From positions 1 to 8,936 of the forward strand of contig JAFAPL010000707.1 of assembly GCA_019247135.1 (NCBI GenBank): 8,936 nt of DNA, written 5' to 3'. The notes below the pieces were generated by a model. That model saw only the letters and a list, made by a program, of their open reading frames with translations. It was not told the DNA's origin and ran no database searches. Positions 1 through 6,407 of this stretch are shown piece after piece. Position 1 is the first letter of the stretch. Each line of letters opens with the position of its first letter. Both the position numbers and the translations under genes were made by a program. The DNA comes from Chloroflexota bacterium. GTDB taxonomy: Bacteria; Chloroflexota; UBA6077; CF-72.

Positions 1-449
1 GTCCGCATCTAACCTGGCTGAGTACCCTGCCGTGGGCACAGTTCGCGATCGTCATCGTCGACGTTTGGCAACAGGTGCCGTTCGTCGGGATTGTGTTACT
101 GGCCGGCCTGCAAGCGATCCCGGACGAGTATTACGAGGCGGCGCGCATCGATGGGGGCAACGCCTGGCGGTTGTTTCGGTCGATCACGCTGCCGCTCCTG
201 CGACCGGCGATCCTGGTAGCGGGCGTGATCCTGACGACCAATGCGGTTCGCATGTTCGACCTGTCATATGCGCTGACGCTGGGCGGTCCCTACGCGAGCA
301 CCGAGACGCTCAGTTTTTTTGCTTTCGATCGAGCGTTCCAGGCGTTTGATTTGCCGCTCGCCGCCGCGGTGTCGTGGTTCGTCTTCGCGGTCAATCTGGT
401 GATCACGTTTATCTTTGTGCGCGTGCTGCACGTGCGGATCGACCTGTAG
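1..449 (+). CDS. ABC sugar-type transporter permease (MalF/UgpA-like), 3' part
   Basis: Inner-membrane permease subunit of a binding-protein-dependent ABC importer of the carbohydrate (CUT1) type. The 5' end lies outside the window: the frame is open from base 3 and gives 148 codons to the TAG at 447-449. The EAA loop that docks on the ATPase is clear: EAARIDGG encoded from 135, followed by W-R-L-F-R-S-I-T-L-P-L-L-R-P. Three hydrophobic stretches flank it: one before the loop (about residues 14-39), one after (about 65-88) and one at the C-terminus (about 118-143). The segment LGGPYASTETLSFFAF is typical of the MalF/UgpA side of these heterodimers. The next gene is the partner permease, one base after this stop. 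The solute-binding protein is expected upstream. The family call is secure; the substrate is not readable, though the neighbouring oxidoreductases suggest a sugar or sugar derivative. Confidence 0.93.
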   Translation, partial: PHLTWLSTLPWAQFAIVIVDVWQQVPFVGIVLLAGLQAIPDEYYEAARIDGGNAWRLFRSITLPLLRPAILVAGVILTTNAVRMFDLSYALTLGGPYASTETLSFFAFDRAFQAFDLPLAAAVSWFVFAVNLVITFIFVRVLHVRIDL

Positions 450-450
450 T

Positions 451-1332
451 ATGGCCAGCTCCGCGCGCGTTGGAGTCAGCTCCGGCTCGCGGGCGCTCCC
501 TTCGATACGCACCACTGAGCTCGGCTGGAGTGCGCTGAAGTACGCGCTCGTGGTGGTCGTGCTGTTCTGCCTCCTCCTGCCGATCTACTGGATCTTCAGC
601 TCGTCCATCAAGCCCGAGCGTGACTTCTTCGTAAACCCGCCGGCATTTGTCTTTCAGCCCACGCTGATCAACTACGAGCGCACGCTGTCGGACCTTCAAT
701 TCCTGACCTACCTCCGCAACAGCGTGATCGTCTCGTTCGCGGCGACGGGCCTGACGCTGGTTGTTGCCAGCCTGGCGGCGCACGGGTTGGCGCGCTTCTA
801 CTTTCCGGGTGCCAAAGTCATTGCGATCGCGATCCTGGCTGCGCGCCTGGTCCCGGGCGCCACCATGGTCATGCCCTATTACGTGCTCTTCCGCTGGTAC
901 GGCCTGGTCAACACGATCCCCGGGTTGATCCTGGCCTACGTCGGTTTCTCGTTGCCGTTCGCATGCTGGCTGTTGTACGGCTTCTTCCTGGAGATCCCGA
1001 GCGATGTCGAGGACTCCGCGCGCATCGACGGGTGTAGCGATTTCGGCGTGTTCTGGCGAATTGTCCTGCCGCTGACCCGACCCGGTCTGGCCGCTGCCGC
1101 GATCCTGGTGTTCCTCGGGACCTGGAACGAATTCCTGTTCGCCCTCGTTCTGGCCGGTCGCGATACACGCACCTTACCGGTCTATCTCGCCACCTTCATC
1201 AGCGAGCGCACCGTCTTCTGGGGCAGCCTGTTCTCGGTCGCATCATTCATGGTGCTGCCCTGCCTGGTCCTGGTCCTGCTCGTCCAGCGCAGCCTGGTGC
1301 GCGGCCTGACGGCCGGTGCGGTGAAGGGCTAA
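451..1332 (+). CDS. ABC sugar-type transporter permease (MalG/UgpE-like)
   Basis: Second inner-membrane permease of the same importer, 293 aa. About six transmembrane segments are visible: residues ~29-50 (ALVVVVLFCLLLPIYWIF), then around 88-110, 118-140, 150-175, 205-230 and 255-280. The EAA loop appears as EDSARIDG at residues 187-194, followed by F-W-R-I-V-L-P-L-T-R-P. The WNEFLFAL segment and the C-terminal GLTAGAVKG are hallmarks of the MalG group. I chose the ATG at 451, one base after the upstream stop. The frame stays open to an ATG at 415, but that would overlap the preceding permease by 35 bases and add residues not typical of the family. No good ribosome binding site is visible, which suits translational coupling to the upstream permease. 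No ATPase gene follows, so the ATPase is probably a shared MsmX/UgpC-type subunit encoded elsewhere; that is an inference. Confidence 0.95.
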   Translation: MASSARVGVSSGSRALPSIRTTELGWSALKYALVVVVLFCLLLPIYWIFSSSIKPERDFFVNPPAFVFQPTLINYERTLSDLQFLTYLRNSVIVSFAATGLTLVVASLAAHGLARFYFPGAKVIAIAILAARLVPGATMVMPYYVLFRWYGLVNTIPGLILAYVGFSLPFACWLLYGFFLEIPSDVEDSARIDGCSDFGVFWRIVLPLTRPGLAAAAILVFLGTWNEFLFALVLAGRDTRTLPVYLATFISERTVFWGSLFSVASFMVLPCLVLVLLVQRSLVRGLTAGAVKG

Positions 1333-1345
1333 GCATCGTTTGCAG

Positions 1346-1351
1346 AGGAGG
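1346..1351 (+). promoter_or_regulatory. Ribosome binding site of the alcohol dehydrogenase gene
   Basis: AGGAGG lies 8 bases before the ATG at 1360 and so favours that start over a second in-frame ATG at 1366 (14 bases away). It sits in the 27-bp gap after the permease. No promoter is evident in this gap, so the gene is probably read from the same transcript. Confidence 0.75.
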
Positions 1352-1359
1352 GTTGTCGG

Positions 1360-2454
1360 ATGCTCATGAAGGCGCCTGTGCTCCAGGCTCCGCGTGCGCC
1401 GCTCACCGTTCAGGACGTCGAGATCGACGAACCGCGCGCGGGGGAAGTGCGTGTCAAGATGGCCGCCAGTGGTGTCTGCCACAGCTGCCTGTACTCATGG
1501 GACGGCTCGGTGGCCAACCCATCGGTGCCTATGATCCTAGGCGACGAGGGAGCCGGCGTGGTGGAGTCAGTCGGACCCGGCGTCGAGCTGACCCAACCGG
1601 GCGACCGCGTCATTATTTCCTGGGCGCCGAATTGCGGCCGATGCCACTACTGCACCATCGGCCGCCCCGTGCTGTGCGAGACCCGGGCAGTCGGCGGGCG
1701 GATGCGAGATGGCACACATCGCATGCACCTGAACGGGACAGACGTTTTCCACTTTGGCGGCGTCGCCACTTACGGCTCGTATACGGTTATTCCCGAGTCG
1801 TGCGCCATCAAGATTCCGGATTCGATGCCGCTCGATCGGGCGGCGCTCATCGGCTGTTCCGTCATGACTGGCGTCGGCTCCGTGCTGAACACGGCCCGCG
1901 TCGAGGCCGGCGAGAGTCTGGCCATCTTCGGCTGCGGCGGCGTCGGACTGAACGCCGTACAGGGTGGCCGCATCGCTGGCGCTTACCCACTCATCGCGGT
2001 TGACATCGCCGACAACAAACTCGAGTTCGCCCGCCAGATGGGTGCAACCCACACCATCAACCCCGAACGCGAGGACTTCCAGGCGCGCGTGAAGGAACTC
2101 ACTGGTCGCGGGCTCGACTATGCGGTGGTTGCCGTCGGCAGTACCCGCGTCGCCGAGCAGGCCTGGTCCTGCCTGGCTGCCGGCGGAACGCTCGTTCAGG
2201 TGGGGGTCCCACAATCGGGCACGATCAGCATCGATCCCAAGGCGACGCTGGTCATGGCCGAGCGGTGCCTGCGCGGTTCCTGCTACGGCTCAGCCCGGCC
2301 GCGCGAGGACTTCCTTCGCTTGATCAAGCTCTACCTGGCCGGCAAACTCATGATCGACGAGTTGATCACGCGGCGCTACGGCATTGACGAGGCAACCGAG
2401 GCCTTCCAGGATCTCGAGGCCGGGACGCTGGCGCGTGGCCTGATCACCTACTGA
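1360..2454 (+). CDS. Zinc-type alcohol dehydrogenase-like (MDR family) with Asp at a catalytic-zinc position
   Basis: Medium-chain dehydrogenase/reductase, 364 aa, the usual length. It likely oxidises an alcohol or polyol with NAD in the cytoplasm. The N-terminal GroES-like domain has GVCHSC (C40, catalytic Zn) and the structural-zinc set C92, C95, C98 and C106. The third catalytic ligand is C166 in LIGCSVMTG. The Rossmann fold follows, with GCGGVG at 191-196 and an acidic D215 at the end of the second strand, which favours NAD over NADP. The oddity is LGDEGAG at 60-66: the near-invariant zinc-ligand His of GHE is Asp (D62, codon GAC at 1543-1545, one base from a His codon). Asp can bind zinc, so the protein may be active with altered chemistry or belong to a subfamily using Asp. 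The rest of the gene is intact. It sits between the permeases and an aldo/keto reductase, which suggests oxidation of the imported substrate. The substrate is unassigned. Confidence 0.93.
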   Translation: MLMKAPVLQAPRAPLTVQDVEIDEPRAGEVRVKMAASGVCHSCLYSWDGSVANPSVPMILGDEGAGVVESVGPGVELTQPGDRVIISWAPNCGRCHYCTIGRPVLCETRAVGGRMRDGTHRMHLNGTDVFHFGGVATYGSYTVIPESCAIKIPDSMPLDRAALIGCSVMTGVGSVLNTARVEAGESLAIFGCGGVGLNAVQGGRIAGAYPLIAVDIADNKLEFARQMGATHTINPEREDFQARVKELTGRGLDYAVVAVGSTRVAEQAWSCLAAGGTLVQVGVPQSGTISIDPKATLVMAERCLRGSCYGSARPREDFLRLIKLYLAGKLMIDELITRRYGIDEATEAFQDLEAGTLARGLITY

Positions 2455-2464
2455 GACCGGCGGA

Positions 2465-3349
2465 GTGGAGTACCGCACTTTCGGTCGGACCAGCCAGGCG
2501 GTCTCGGCACTCGGCTTCGGCGGAGGTCCGGCAGGCGTACCGAATTATCTGGTGCGCTGGGACTCGAGTGCAGAGCAGAACCAACGCCAGATCGAACGCG
2601 CAGTGCGGCGAGCGCTGGAGAGGGGCATTACCTACTTCGATACTGCCCCAGGTTACGGCGGCGGCATCAGCGAAGAGGTCATTGGCCGCGCCCTTGGTGC
2701 CGATCGGCATCGCGTGTTTCTTGCCACCAAAACGCCAGCCAGCGCGCGCACGCCCGACGGCATCCGCTCCTCCCTCGAACGCAGCCTGGCGCTCCTGCGG
2801 ACGGACTATGTCGATCTGCTCCAATTCCACGGTAGCTGGTACAACCACCAGGATGTCACCCAGATCCTCGATCAGGGCGGACTGGAGACATATCAGCGGT
2901 TACGAGAGGAAGGCAGGATCCGCTTCCTTGGCTTTACTTCGGAGGGGCCGGGCGGGCCTATCGAGCATTTGATCGACAGCGACGGCTTCGATGCGTTGTT
3001 GATCTGCTTCAACTTCATCTATCAGTCGCCGGGCGCCTATCGTAATCGCGATTTGCCGCAACAGACGATCCTCTCGCAGGCTCGCGCGCGCGGCATGGGC
3101 ACGGCGACAATGCGCACACTCACCAGTGCGATCTTCCAGCGCTGGATACGCGCGGTTGCGCCCGGAGTCGCCGACCAGGTCGACTGGAATGCCGCGCTGT
3201 TGGCTTTCAATCTCTCCCATCCGCAGGTCGACGTTGCCGTTATCGGCATGCGGTCGGAGGAGGAGGTCAACCGCAACGTCGATTGCGTCGAAAGCAACGC
3301 CTACCGGGTGGATCTGGGTGAACTCCACGGCGAGTTTGTCACCGGCTGA
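2465..3349 (+). CDS. Aldo/keto reductase family oxidoreductase
   Basis: NAD(P)-dependent (alpha/beta)8-barrel oxidoreductase, 294 aa, for reversible carbonyl/alcohol conversion, including oxidation of aldoses to lactones in some members. The N-terminus MEYRTFGRT...VSALGFGGG is the usual family opening, so the GTG at 2465 is a natural start, 10 bases after the previous stop; the ribosome binding site is weak. The catalytic tetrad is complete: D59 and Y64 in FDTAPGYG, K89 in FLATKTP, and H122 in LLQFHGS. The C-terminal VAVIGMRSEEEVNRNVD matches the cofactor-phosphate/adenine-binding region. The spacing between D59 and Y64 is normal, and G-G-G replaces the commoner S/N-G-x-S that follows the tyrosine. 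In this context it could act as a sugar 1-dehydrogenase (D-threo-aldose/L-fucose type) or as a reductase of a pathway aldehyde. The family is certain; the substrate is inference. Confidence 0.93.
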   Translation: MEYRTFGRTSQAVSALGFGGGPAGVPNYLVRWDSSAEQNQRQIERAVRRALERGITYFDTAPGYGGGISEEVIGRALGADRHRVFLATKTPASARTPDGIRSSLERSLALLRTDYVDLLQFHGSWYNHQDVTQILDQGGLETYQRLREEGRIRFLGFTSEGPGGPIEHLIDSDGFDALLICFNFIYQSPGAYRNRDLPQQTILSQARARGMGTATMRTLTSAIFQRWIRAVAPGVADQVDWNAALLAFNLSHPQVDVAVIGMRSEEEVNRNVDCVESNAYRVDLGELHGEFVTG

Positions 3350-3359
3350 GGGGGAACGG

Positions 3360-4172
3360 ATGCGATTTCTGCGTTACCAGACAAGCGATGGGGCGAGCTT
3401 TGGAGTCGCTGACCGGGATGGATCGGTGCGCCAGGTTCGCGGATCGCCGCTCGGCGAGCATTCGGTTGGTGAGACGGTCGGCCGCCTGGACGAGTTGCGG
3501 CTGCTTGCTCCGCTCGAGCCGTCGAAGATTGTGTGCGTCGGCATGAACTACGCGGACCACGTCGCGGAGTCGGGAGCCAAGATGCCCGAGTTTCCGCTGT
3601 ACTTTCTCAAACCAGCCACAACACTGGTCGGCCATGGTGCGCCGATTGTTTATCCGCGCGACTCATCCAATGTGCACTACGAGGCGGAGCTGGTGATCGT
3701 GGTCGGGCGGCGCGGCCGCCGTATTCCGGAAAGCGAAGCCGCCAGGTATGTGTTCGGCTACACGTGCGCCAACGACGTCAGTGCGCGCGACTGGCAGCGC
3801 AAGGAAATGGCTGAGGGTTTCCTGCTTCACGGCAAGTCATTCGACACCTTCGCACCGTTGGGTCCAGTGATCGACACCGAGGTCGACGGCAGCGATCTGG
3901 CAATCGAGCTGCGCTTGAATGGTGAGGTCAAGCAACGCTCGCGGACCTCCCAGCTCATCTTCGGCGTACCGCGTCTCATCTCGGACGTATCCCAATTCAT
4001 GACGCTGGAGCCGGGCGACGTCATCCTCACCGGTACGACCTCGGGCGTGGGCCCGATGCAACCTGGGGACCGAGTAGAGGTGAGCATCGAGAGCATTGGG
4101 ACGCTGGCGAATCCAGTCGAGGCTGAGGCTGGCGACGAGCGGTGGCCAAGCGCCGCCAGGTCCAGCACGTGA
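3360..4172 (+). CDS. Fumarylacetoacetate hydrolase (FAH) family protein
   Basis: Metal-dependent FAH-fold enzyme, 270 aa. Members hydrolyse C-C bonds of diketo acids or decarboxylate/isomerise oxo acids. The start is the ATG at 3360, with AGGGGG at 3349-3354 just upstream; the open frame reaches back to 3126 only as a shadow of the aldo/keto reductase gene. Visible motifs are VGMNYADH (60-67), PLYFLKP (79-85), HYEAEL with metal ligands E108 and E110, GYTCANDVSARD with the third ligand D139, HGKSFDTFAPLGP with K159, and GDVILTGTTSGVG near the C-terminus. All key residues are present. About 17 residues (after NPV) trail the conserved core. The stop overlaps the next start in GTGA (4169-4172). 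Known relatives in sugar pathways include 2,4-diketo-3-deoxy-L-fuconate hydrolase; aromatic-acid pathway hydrolases are an alternative. The exact substrate cannot be read from the sequence. Confidence 0.93.
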   Translation: MRFLRYQTSDGASFGVADRDGSVRQVRGSPLGEHSVGETVGRLDELRLLAPLEPSKIVCVGMNYADHVAESGAKMPEFPLYFLKPATTLVGHGAPIVYPRDSSNVHYEAELVIVVGRRGRRIPESEAARYVFGYTCANDVSARDWQRKEMAEGFLLHGKSFDTFAPLGPVIDTEVDGSDLAIELRLNGEVKQRSRTSQLIFGVPRLISDVSQFMTLEPGDVILTGTTSGVGPMQPGDRVEVSIESIGTLANPVEAEAGDERWPSAARSST

Positions 4173-5008
4173 CAGACGTGTTTGCCGCGGCCTCGGAAGC
4201 CGTCGCGCGCGAGCTTTCGGTCCAGGACAAGGTGGTGCTCGTCACTGGCGGCGGGGCAGGTCTGGGTCGGGCGACAGCCAGTCTGCTTGCTCGACGCGGA
4301 GCGCGGATGGCTCTCCTCGATGTTCGACCCGACCGCGTCAAAGAGGCGTGCGCAAGCCTCGGGGAGGCGGCCCTGGGCCTCGTGGCGGATGTGTCGGAAC
4401 CGAGTCAGATCCAGACCGCGATTGATCGGACCGTCGATCGCTTCGGTCGGCTCGACATCATGATCAACTGTGCCGGCATCACGCGCATTGACCCATTCCT
4501 CGAGATCACGCTGGAGCAATACCGCCAATCTATCGACATCAATCTGACCGGCTCCTTCTTCGGCACACAACTGGCCGCGCGGCAGATGATCAAGCAGGCT
4601 CCCGGTCGACAACCCGGCGAGCTCATCGGCCGCATCATCAATGTCACGAGCCCGTCAGCGGAGGCCAATAGCGACCATCAGATGGTGTATTCCATGACCA
4701 AAGCCGCGGTCAATCGGCTCACCGGCGGCGCCGCCGCGGCACTGTACGAGCGCCACGGTATCTGCGTGAGCGCCATCAAGCCATACGCGGTCCCGTCGCC
4801 TATGCTGGAGGGTATCTTCAGCCGCCGCGAAGAGCTGTTCGGTCTGCCCGCTGGTGATCCCGCCCGAGCCCGTGCTCGCCAGCTCGTGCGCGGCCGCTTC
4901 GAGCCCCTGGAGAGCCACGCCGAGGTGCTTGCCTGGATGTGCGCTGCACCGCCGGAGGTGATCAACGGGCGCTACGTTACGAGCACGCCGCACACGGCTC
5001 CGCTGTGA
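4169..5008 (+). CDS. Short-chain dehydrogenase/reductase (SDR), first copy
   Basis: Classical-type SDR, 279 aa from the GTG at 4169, which overlaps the FAH stop by four bases (GTGA) with AGG eight bases upstream. A GTG at 4142 would add nine residues and is the alternative. The cofactor motif TGGGAGLG is at 26-33 and D51 ends the second strand, suggesting NAD. NCAG is at 100-103. The catalytic residues S161 (NVTS) and Y174/K178 (YSMTK) are present with the usual 13-residue Ser-Tyr spacing. About 20 residues precede the first strand, longer than usual. The segment after the active site reads AIKPYAVPSP where most SDRs have N-A-x-x-P-G, so the Gly is replaced by Tyr, probably reshaping the substrate/cofactor loop. 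The last residues, GRYVTSTPHTAPL, replace the usual G-x-x-x-x-V-D-G-G end. It is likely an alcohol/ketone dehydrogenase acting with the FAH protein. It differs clearly from the second SDR on the opposite strand. Confidence 0.9.
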   Translation: MTDVFAAASEAVARELSVQDKVVLVTGGGAGLGRATASLLARRGARMALLDVRPDRVKEACASLGEAALGLVADVSEPSQIQTAIDRTVDRFGRLDIMINCAGITRIDPFLEITLEQYRQSIDINLTGSFFGTQLAARQMIKQAPGRQPGELIGRIINVTSPSAEANSDHQMVYSMTKAAVNRLTGGAAAALYERHGICVSAIKPYAVPSPMLEGIFSRREELFGLPAGDPARARARQLVRGRFEPLESHAEVLAWMCAAPPEVINGRYVTSTPHTAPL

Positions 5009-5011
5009 TCA
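5006..5011. other. Abutting convergent stop codons (TGATCA)
   Basis: The TGA of the plus-strand SDR (5006-5008) and the TGA of the minus-strand SDR (TCA at 5009-5011) are directly adjacent and form the palindrome TGATCA. No intergenic space exists and I see no terminator hairpin with a T-run on either side, so transcripts from the two blocks probably run into each other and overlap antisense. Confidence 0.9.
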
Positions 5012-5782
5012 GGCGAACCATATCCCGCCATTGACGTCGAGTGTGCAGCCGGTGATGTATGCGGAATCGTCGCTGAGCAAGAACTGAATGGCAGCCGCCA
5101 TATCAGCCGGGTACCCGTGACGGCCCAGCGGGATACGTGAAAGGCCAGCGGCAACGTCCTCCGCCGATCGGTCAGCCATCGCGCGCAGGAAGCGCTCGCT
5201 CTCCGTGCCGCCAGGAGCGATGGCATTGACTCGGATCCGATATCGTGCCAGGCTGCTCGCCATCTGACGCGTCAAACCGATCACCGCGGCCTTGGAGGCC
5301 ACGTACGCAGGCCCTGCCTGGACGCTGCCCTGACGCGCGGCGGAGGAAGAAACATTGACGATTGCGCCTCCACCAGCAGCCCGCAACGCCGGAACGGCTG
5401 CGCGACTGCACAGAAAAACACTTTTTACATTCAGGTCGAACGCCGCGTCCCATTCTTCCAACGGCAACGACTCGATCGAGCGGCGATGTGGATGAGCGAG
5501 GCCGCTCACGCCGCCAGCGCAGTTGACCAGGTCCGTGAGGCGACCGAAACTCTGGACGACCGCGTCGACTGTTGTCTGTACCTGATCCGGACGTGTGACA
5601 TCCAGCTCGAAAACCTTCCCCTGTCCCTCGTTCAGTCCAGCGGTGACCTGCTCAACGGAGTCGTGGTCGATATCCGCCAGCGCAAGGCGGGCACCCGCGG
5701 TTGCGAGTCGTTTGGCGGCCGCCTGTCCGATCCCGTGGCCGGCGCCAGTGATCAGCACCACGCGATCGTCGAAATAGCTCAT
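5009..5782 (-). CDS. Short-chain dehydrogenase/reductase (SDR), FabG-like, second copy
   Basis: Classical SDR, 257 aa, of standard length. The start is the ATG at 5782-5780, overlapping the TGA of the upstream CMD-like gene by four bases (ATGA); GGAG copies lie shortly upstream. Motifs: TGAGHGIG (12-19), D37 at the end of strand two (NAD preference), LDV (60-62), NCAGG (87-91), N118, NVSSS with the catalytic Ser at about 146, YVASK with Y160 and K164, then the textbook NAIAPGG and the C-terminal S-A-Y-I-T-G-C-T-L-D-V-N-G-G. All four catalytic residues are present, so it should be an active cytoplasmic NAD-dependent alcohol/ketone oxidoreductase. Relatives include sugar, 3-oxoacyl and secondary-alcohol dehydrogenases; the sequence alone does not choose among them. 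It is co-transcribed with the CMD-like gene and convergent with the first SDR. Confidence 0.94.
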   Translation of the reverse strand: MSYFDDRVVLITGAGHGIGQAAAKRLATAGARLALADIDHDSVEQVTAGLNEGQGKVFELDVTRPDQVQTTVDAVVQSFGRLTDLVNCAGGVSGLAHPHRRSIESLPLEEWDAAFDLNVKSVFLCSRAAVPALRAAGGGAIVNVSSSAARQGSVQAGPAYVASKAAVIGLTRQMASSLARYRIRVNAIAPGGTESERFLRAMADRSAEDVAAGLSRIPLGRHGYPADMAAAIQFLLSDDSAYITGCTLDVNGGIWFA

Positions 5783-6312
5783 GGCTCCGTCTCCGGCTCG
5801 ATTTCCAGTCCGCCGAGAAATCGCGCGACCATCAGGTAAAAGGCGATGACAACAGTCAGCTCGACCAGCGCGCGCTCATCGAAGAACTCGAGCAACTCAG
5901 GGAATACATCAGCATCCACCGGCGCTCCCAGCGTCAATGCCTCCGCGTAGCTCAGGATCGCTCGTTGCTGGCGTGTGAATAGCGAGCTGGCGCGCCAGTC
6001 CGATATGGCGCCAAGCTGGTCCTGGCTAACACCGTGCCGTAACGCGAGGCGGCTATGAGCTCGGGACGGATACTCCGCGCCGGCGAGCCTGGTCACGCAA
6101 CAGATGGCGAGCTCACTGCTCGCCGGATCGAGAGTCGTTTGGAAGCGGACTGCACTCGCAAACTGCAGCCATGCGGACGCGATTGGTGGGCTGTGTAGCA
6201 GCATCCGGTACTGGTTGATCAACCGTCCACCGCGCTCCGCCGCAACGCGTTCTGCCAGGTCACGCAGTTCGTGGTTCGCCGCGCTCAGATCGACATACGC
6301 CAGGCGTGCCAT
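5779..6312 (-). CDS. Carboxymuconolactone decarboxylase (CMD)/AhpD-like family protein
   Basis: All-helical AhpD-like fold protein, 177 aa from the ATG at 6312-6310. The conserved core is SELAICC (E67) followed by RLAGAEYPSRAHSRLA with H86 and then RHGVS, the pattern of the CMD branch. The AhpD redox Cys-x-x-Cys before the His is absent (Glu-Tyr-Pro-Ser-Arg-Ala occupies it), so a thiol peroxidase role is unlikely; the adjacent C71-C72 pair falls earlier, in a helix. The family includes gamma-carboxymuconolactone decarboxylase and many small proteins of unknown role. Start: ATGATG is preceded by GGAGGG; the second ATG has the better spacing (4 nt against 1) and is chosen, while the first would add one Met. 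The open frame continues much further upstream but without support. It overlaps the second SDR by four bases, so the two are probably one operon and may act on one substrate. Confidence 0.87.
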   Translation of the reverse strand: MARLAYVDLSAANHELRDLAERVAAERGGRLINQYRMLLHSPPIASAWLQFASAVRFQTTLDPASSELAICCVTRLAGAEYPSRAHSRLALRHGVSQDQLGAISDWRASSLFTRQQRAILSYAEALTLGAPVDADVFPELLEFFDERALVELTVVIAFYLMVARFLGGLEIEPETEP

Positions 6313-6315
6313 CAT

Positions 6316-6321
6316 CCCTCC
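6316..6321 (-). promoter_or_regulatory. Ribosome binding site of the CMD-like gene
   Basis: On the minus strand GGAGGG lies directly before ATGATG. From GGAGG the spacing is 1 nt to the first ATG and 4 nt to the second, which favours the second (6312-6310). It touches the left copy of the 15-bp repeat, so a protein bound there could also block translation initiation. Confidence 0.6.
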
Positions 6322-6352
6322 GAGGTGCGGTACGCACCGAGGTGCGGTACGC
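6321..6352. repeat. 15-bp direct repeat with embedded palindrome (candidate operator)
   Basis: CGAGGTGCGGTACGC occurs at 6321-6335 and again, identical, at 6338-6352, a period of 17 bp. Across the first copy and the spacer, GGTGCG-GTA-CGCACC (6324-6338) is a perfect 6-bp inverted repeat around a 3-bp centre, the size of many dimeric-repressor sites. The location between divergent genes supports a regulatory role. A simple 17-bp tandem duplication is the alternative. No regulator gene is adjacent except the damaged MocR-type remnant at the right edge. Confidence 0.6.
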
Positions 6353-6391
6353 TCGAGGGTATCGCTTCCTGCATGACGGCTGCGCACCGGA

Positions 6392-6397
6392 AGGAGG
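6392..6397 (+). promoter_or_regulatory. Ribosome binding site deciding the GTG start of the 2-hydroxyacid dehydrogenase-like gene
   Basis: AGGAGG stands 10 nt before the GTG at 6408 and 16 nt before the ATG at 6414. It argues against the longer frame beginning at a GTG at 6306, which would run through the repeat and the opposite gene's start. Confidence 0.7.
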
Positions 6398-6407
6398 GGC
6401 ACCGCCC

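Larger units (their letters stand above)
6313..6407. promoter_or_regulatory. Divergent intergenic region with candidate operator
   Basis: This 95-bp gap separates two divergent transcription units (CMD-like/SDR leftward, dehydrogenase/cyclase/amidohydrolase rightward) and must hold both promoters unless transcripts begin inside genes. I cannot point to convincing -35/-10 pairs; GGTATC around 6358-6363 is a weak -10-like element on either strand. The region is dominated by the direct repeat at 6321-6352, and a further CGCACCG half-site occurs at 6383-6389. A regulator binding here could control both directions. Confidence 0.5.

Noticed and set aside
314..320. T7 run inside the first permease as a possible slippage or phase-variation site
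   Set aside because: It encodes Phe-Phe within an intact frame and no alternative frame product is evident.
415..450. Upstream ATG at 415 for the second permease
   Set aside because: It lies inside the preceding permease and adds Cys-rich residues not seen in the family. The ATG at 451, right after the upstream stop, gives a normal MalG-like N-terminus.
1353..2003. 216-codon plus-strand frame overlapping the alcohol dehydrogenase
   Set aside because: Its translation is Arg-rich and low in complexity, whereas the other frame shows all MDR motifs.
1567..2214. 215-codon minus-strand open frame antisense to the alcohol dehydrogenase
   Set aside because: No recognisable motif. It is a GC-rich antisense shadow of a clearly conserved gene.
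3827..4612. 261-codon minus-strand open frame across the FAH/SDR junction
   Set aside because: It is antisense to two conserved genes and shows no domain signature.
6306..6407. 34-residue N-terminal extension of the 2-hydroxyacid dehydrogenase from a GTG at 6306
   Set aside because: It would run through the repeat and over the opposite gene's start. The strong AGGAGG at 6392 and the family-like VKMLLGPW start support 6408.
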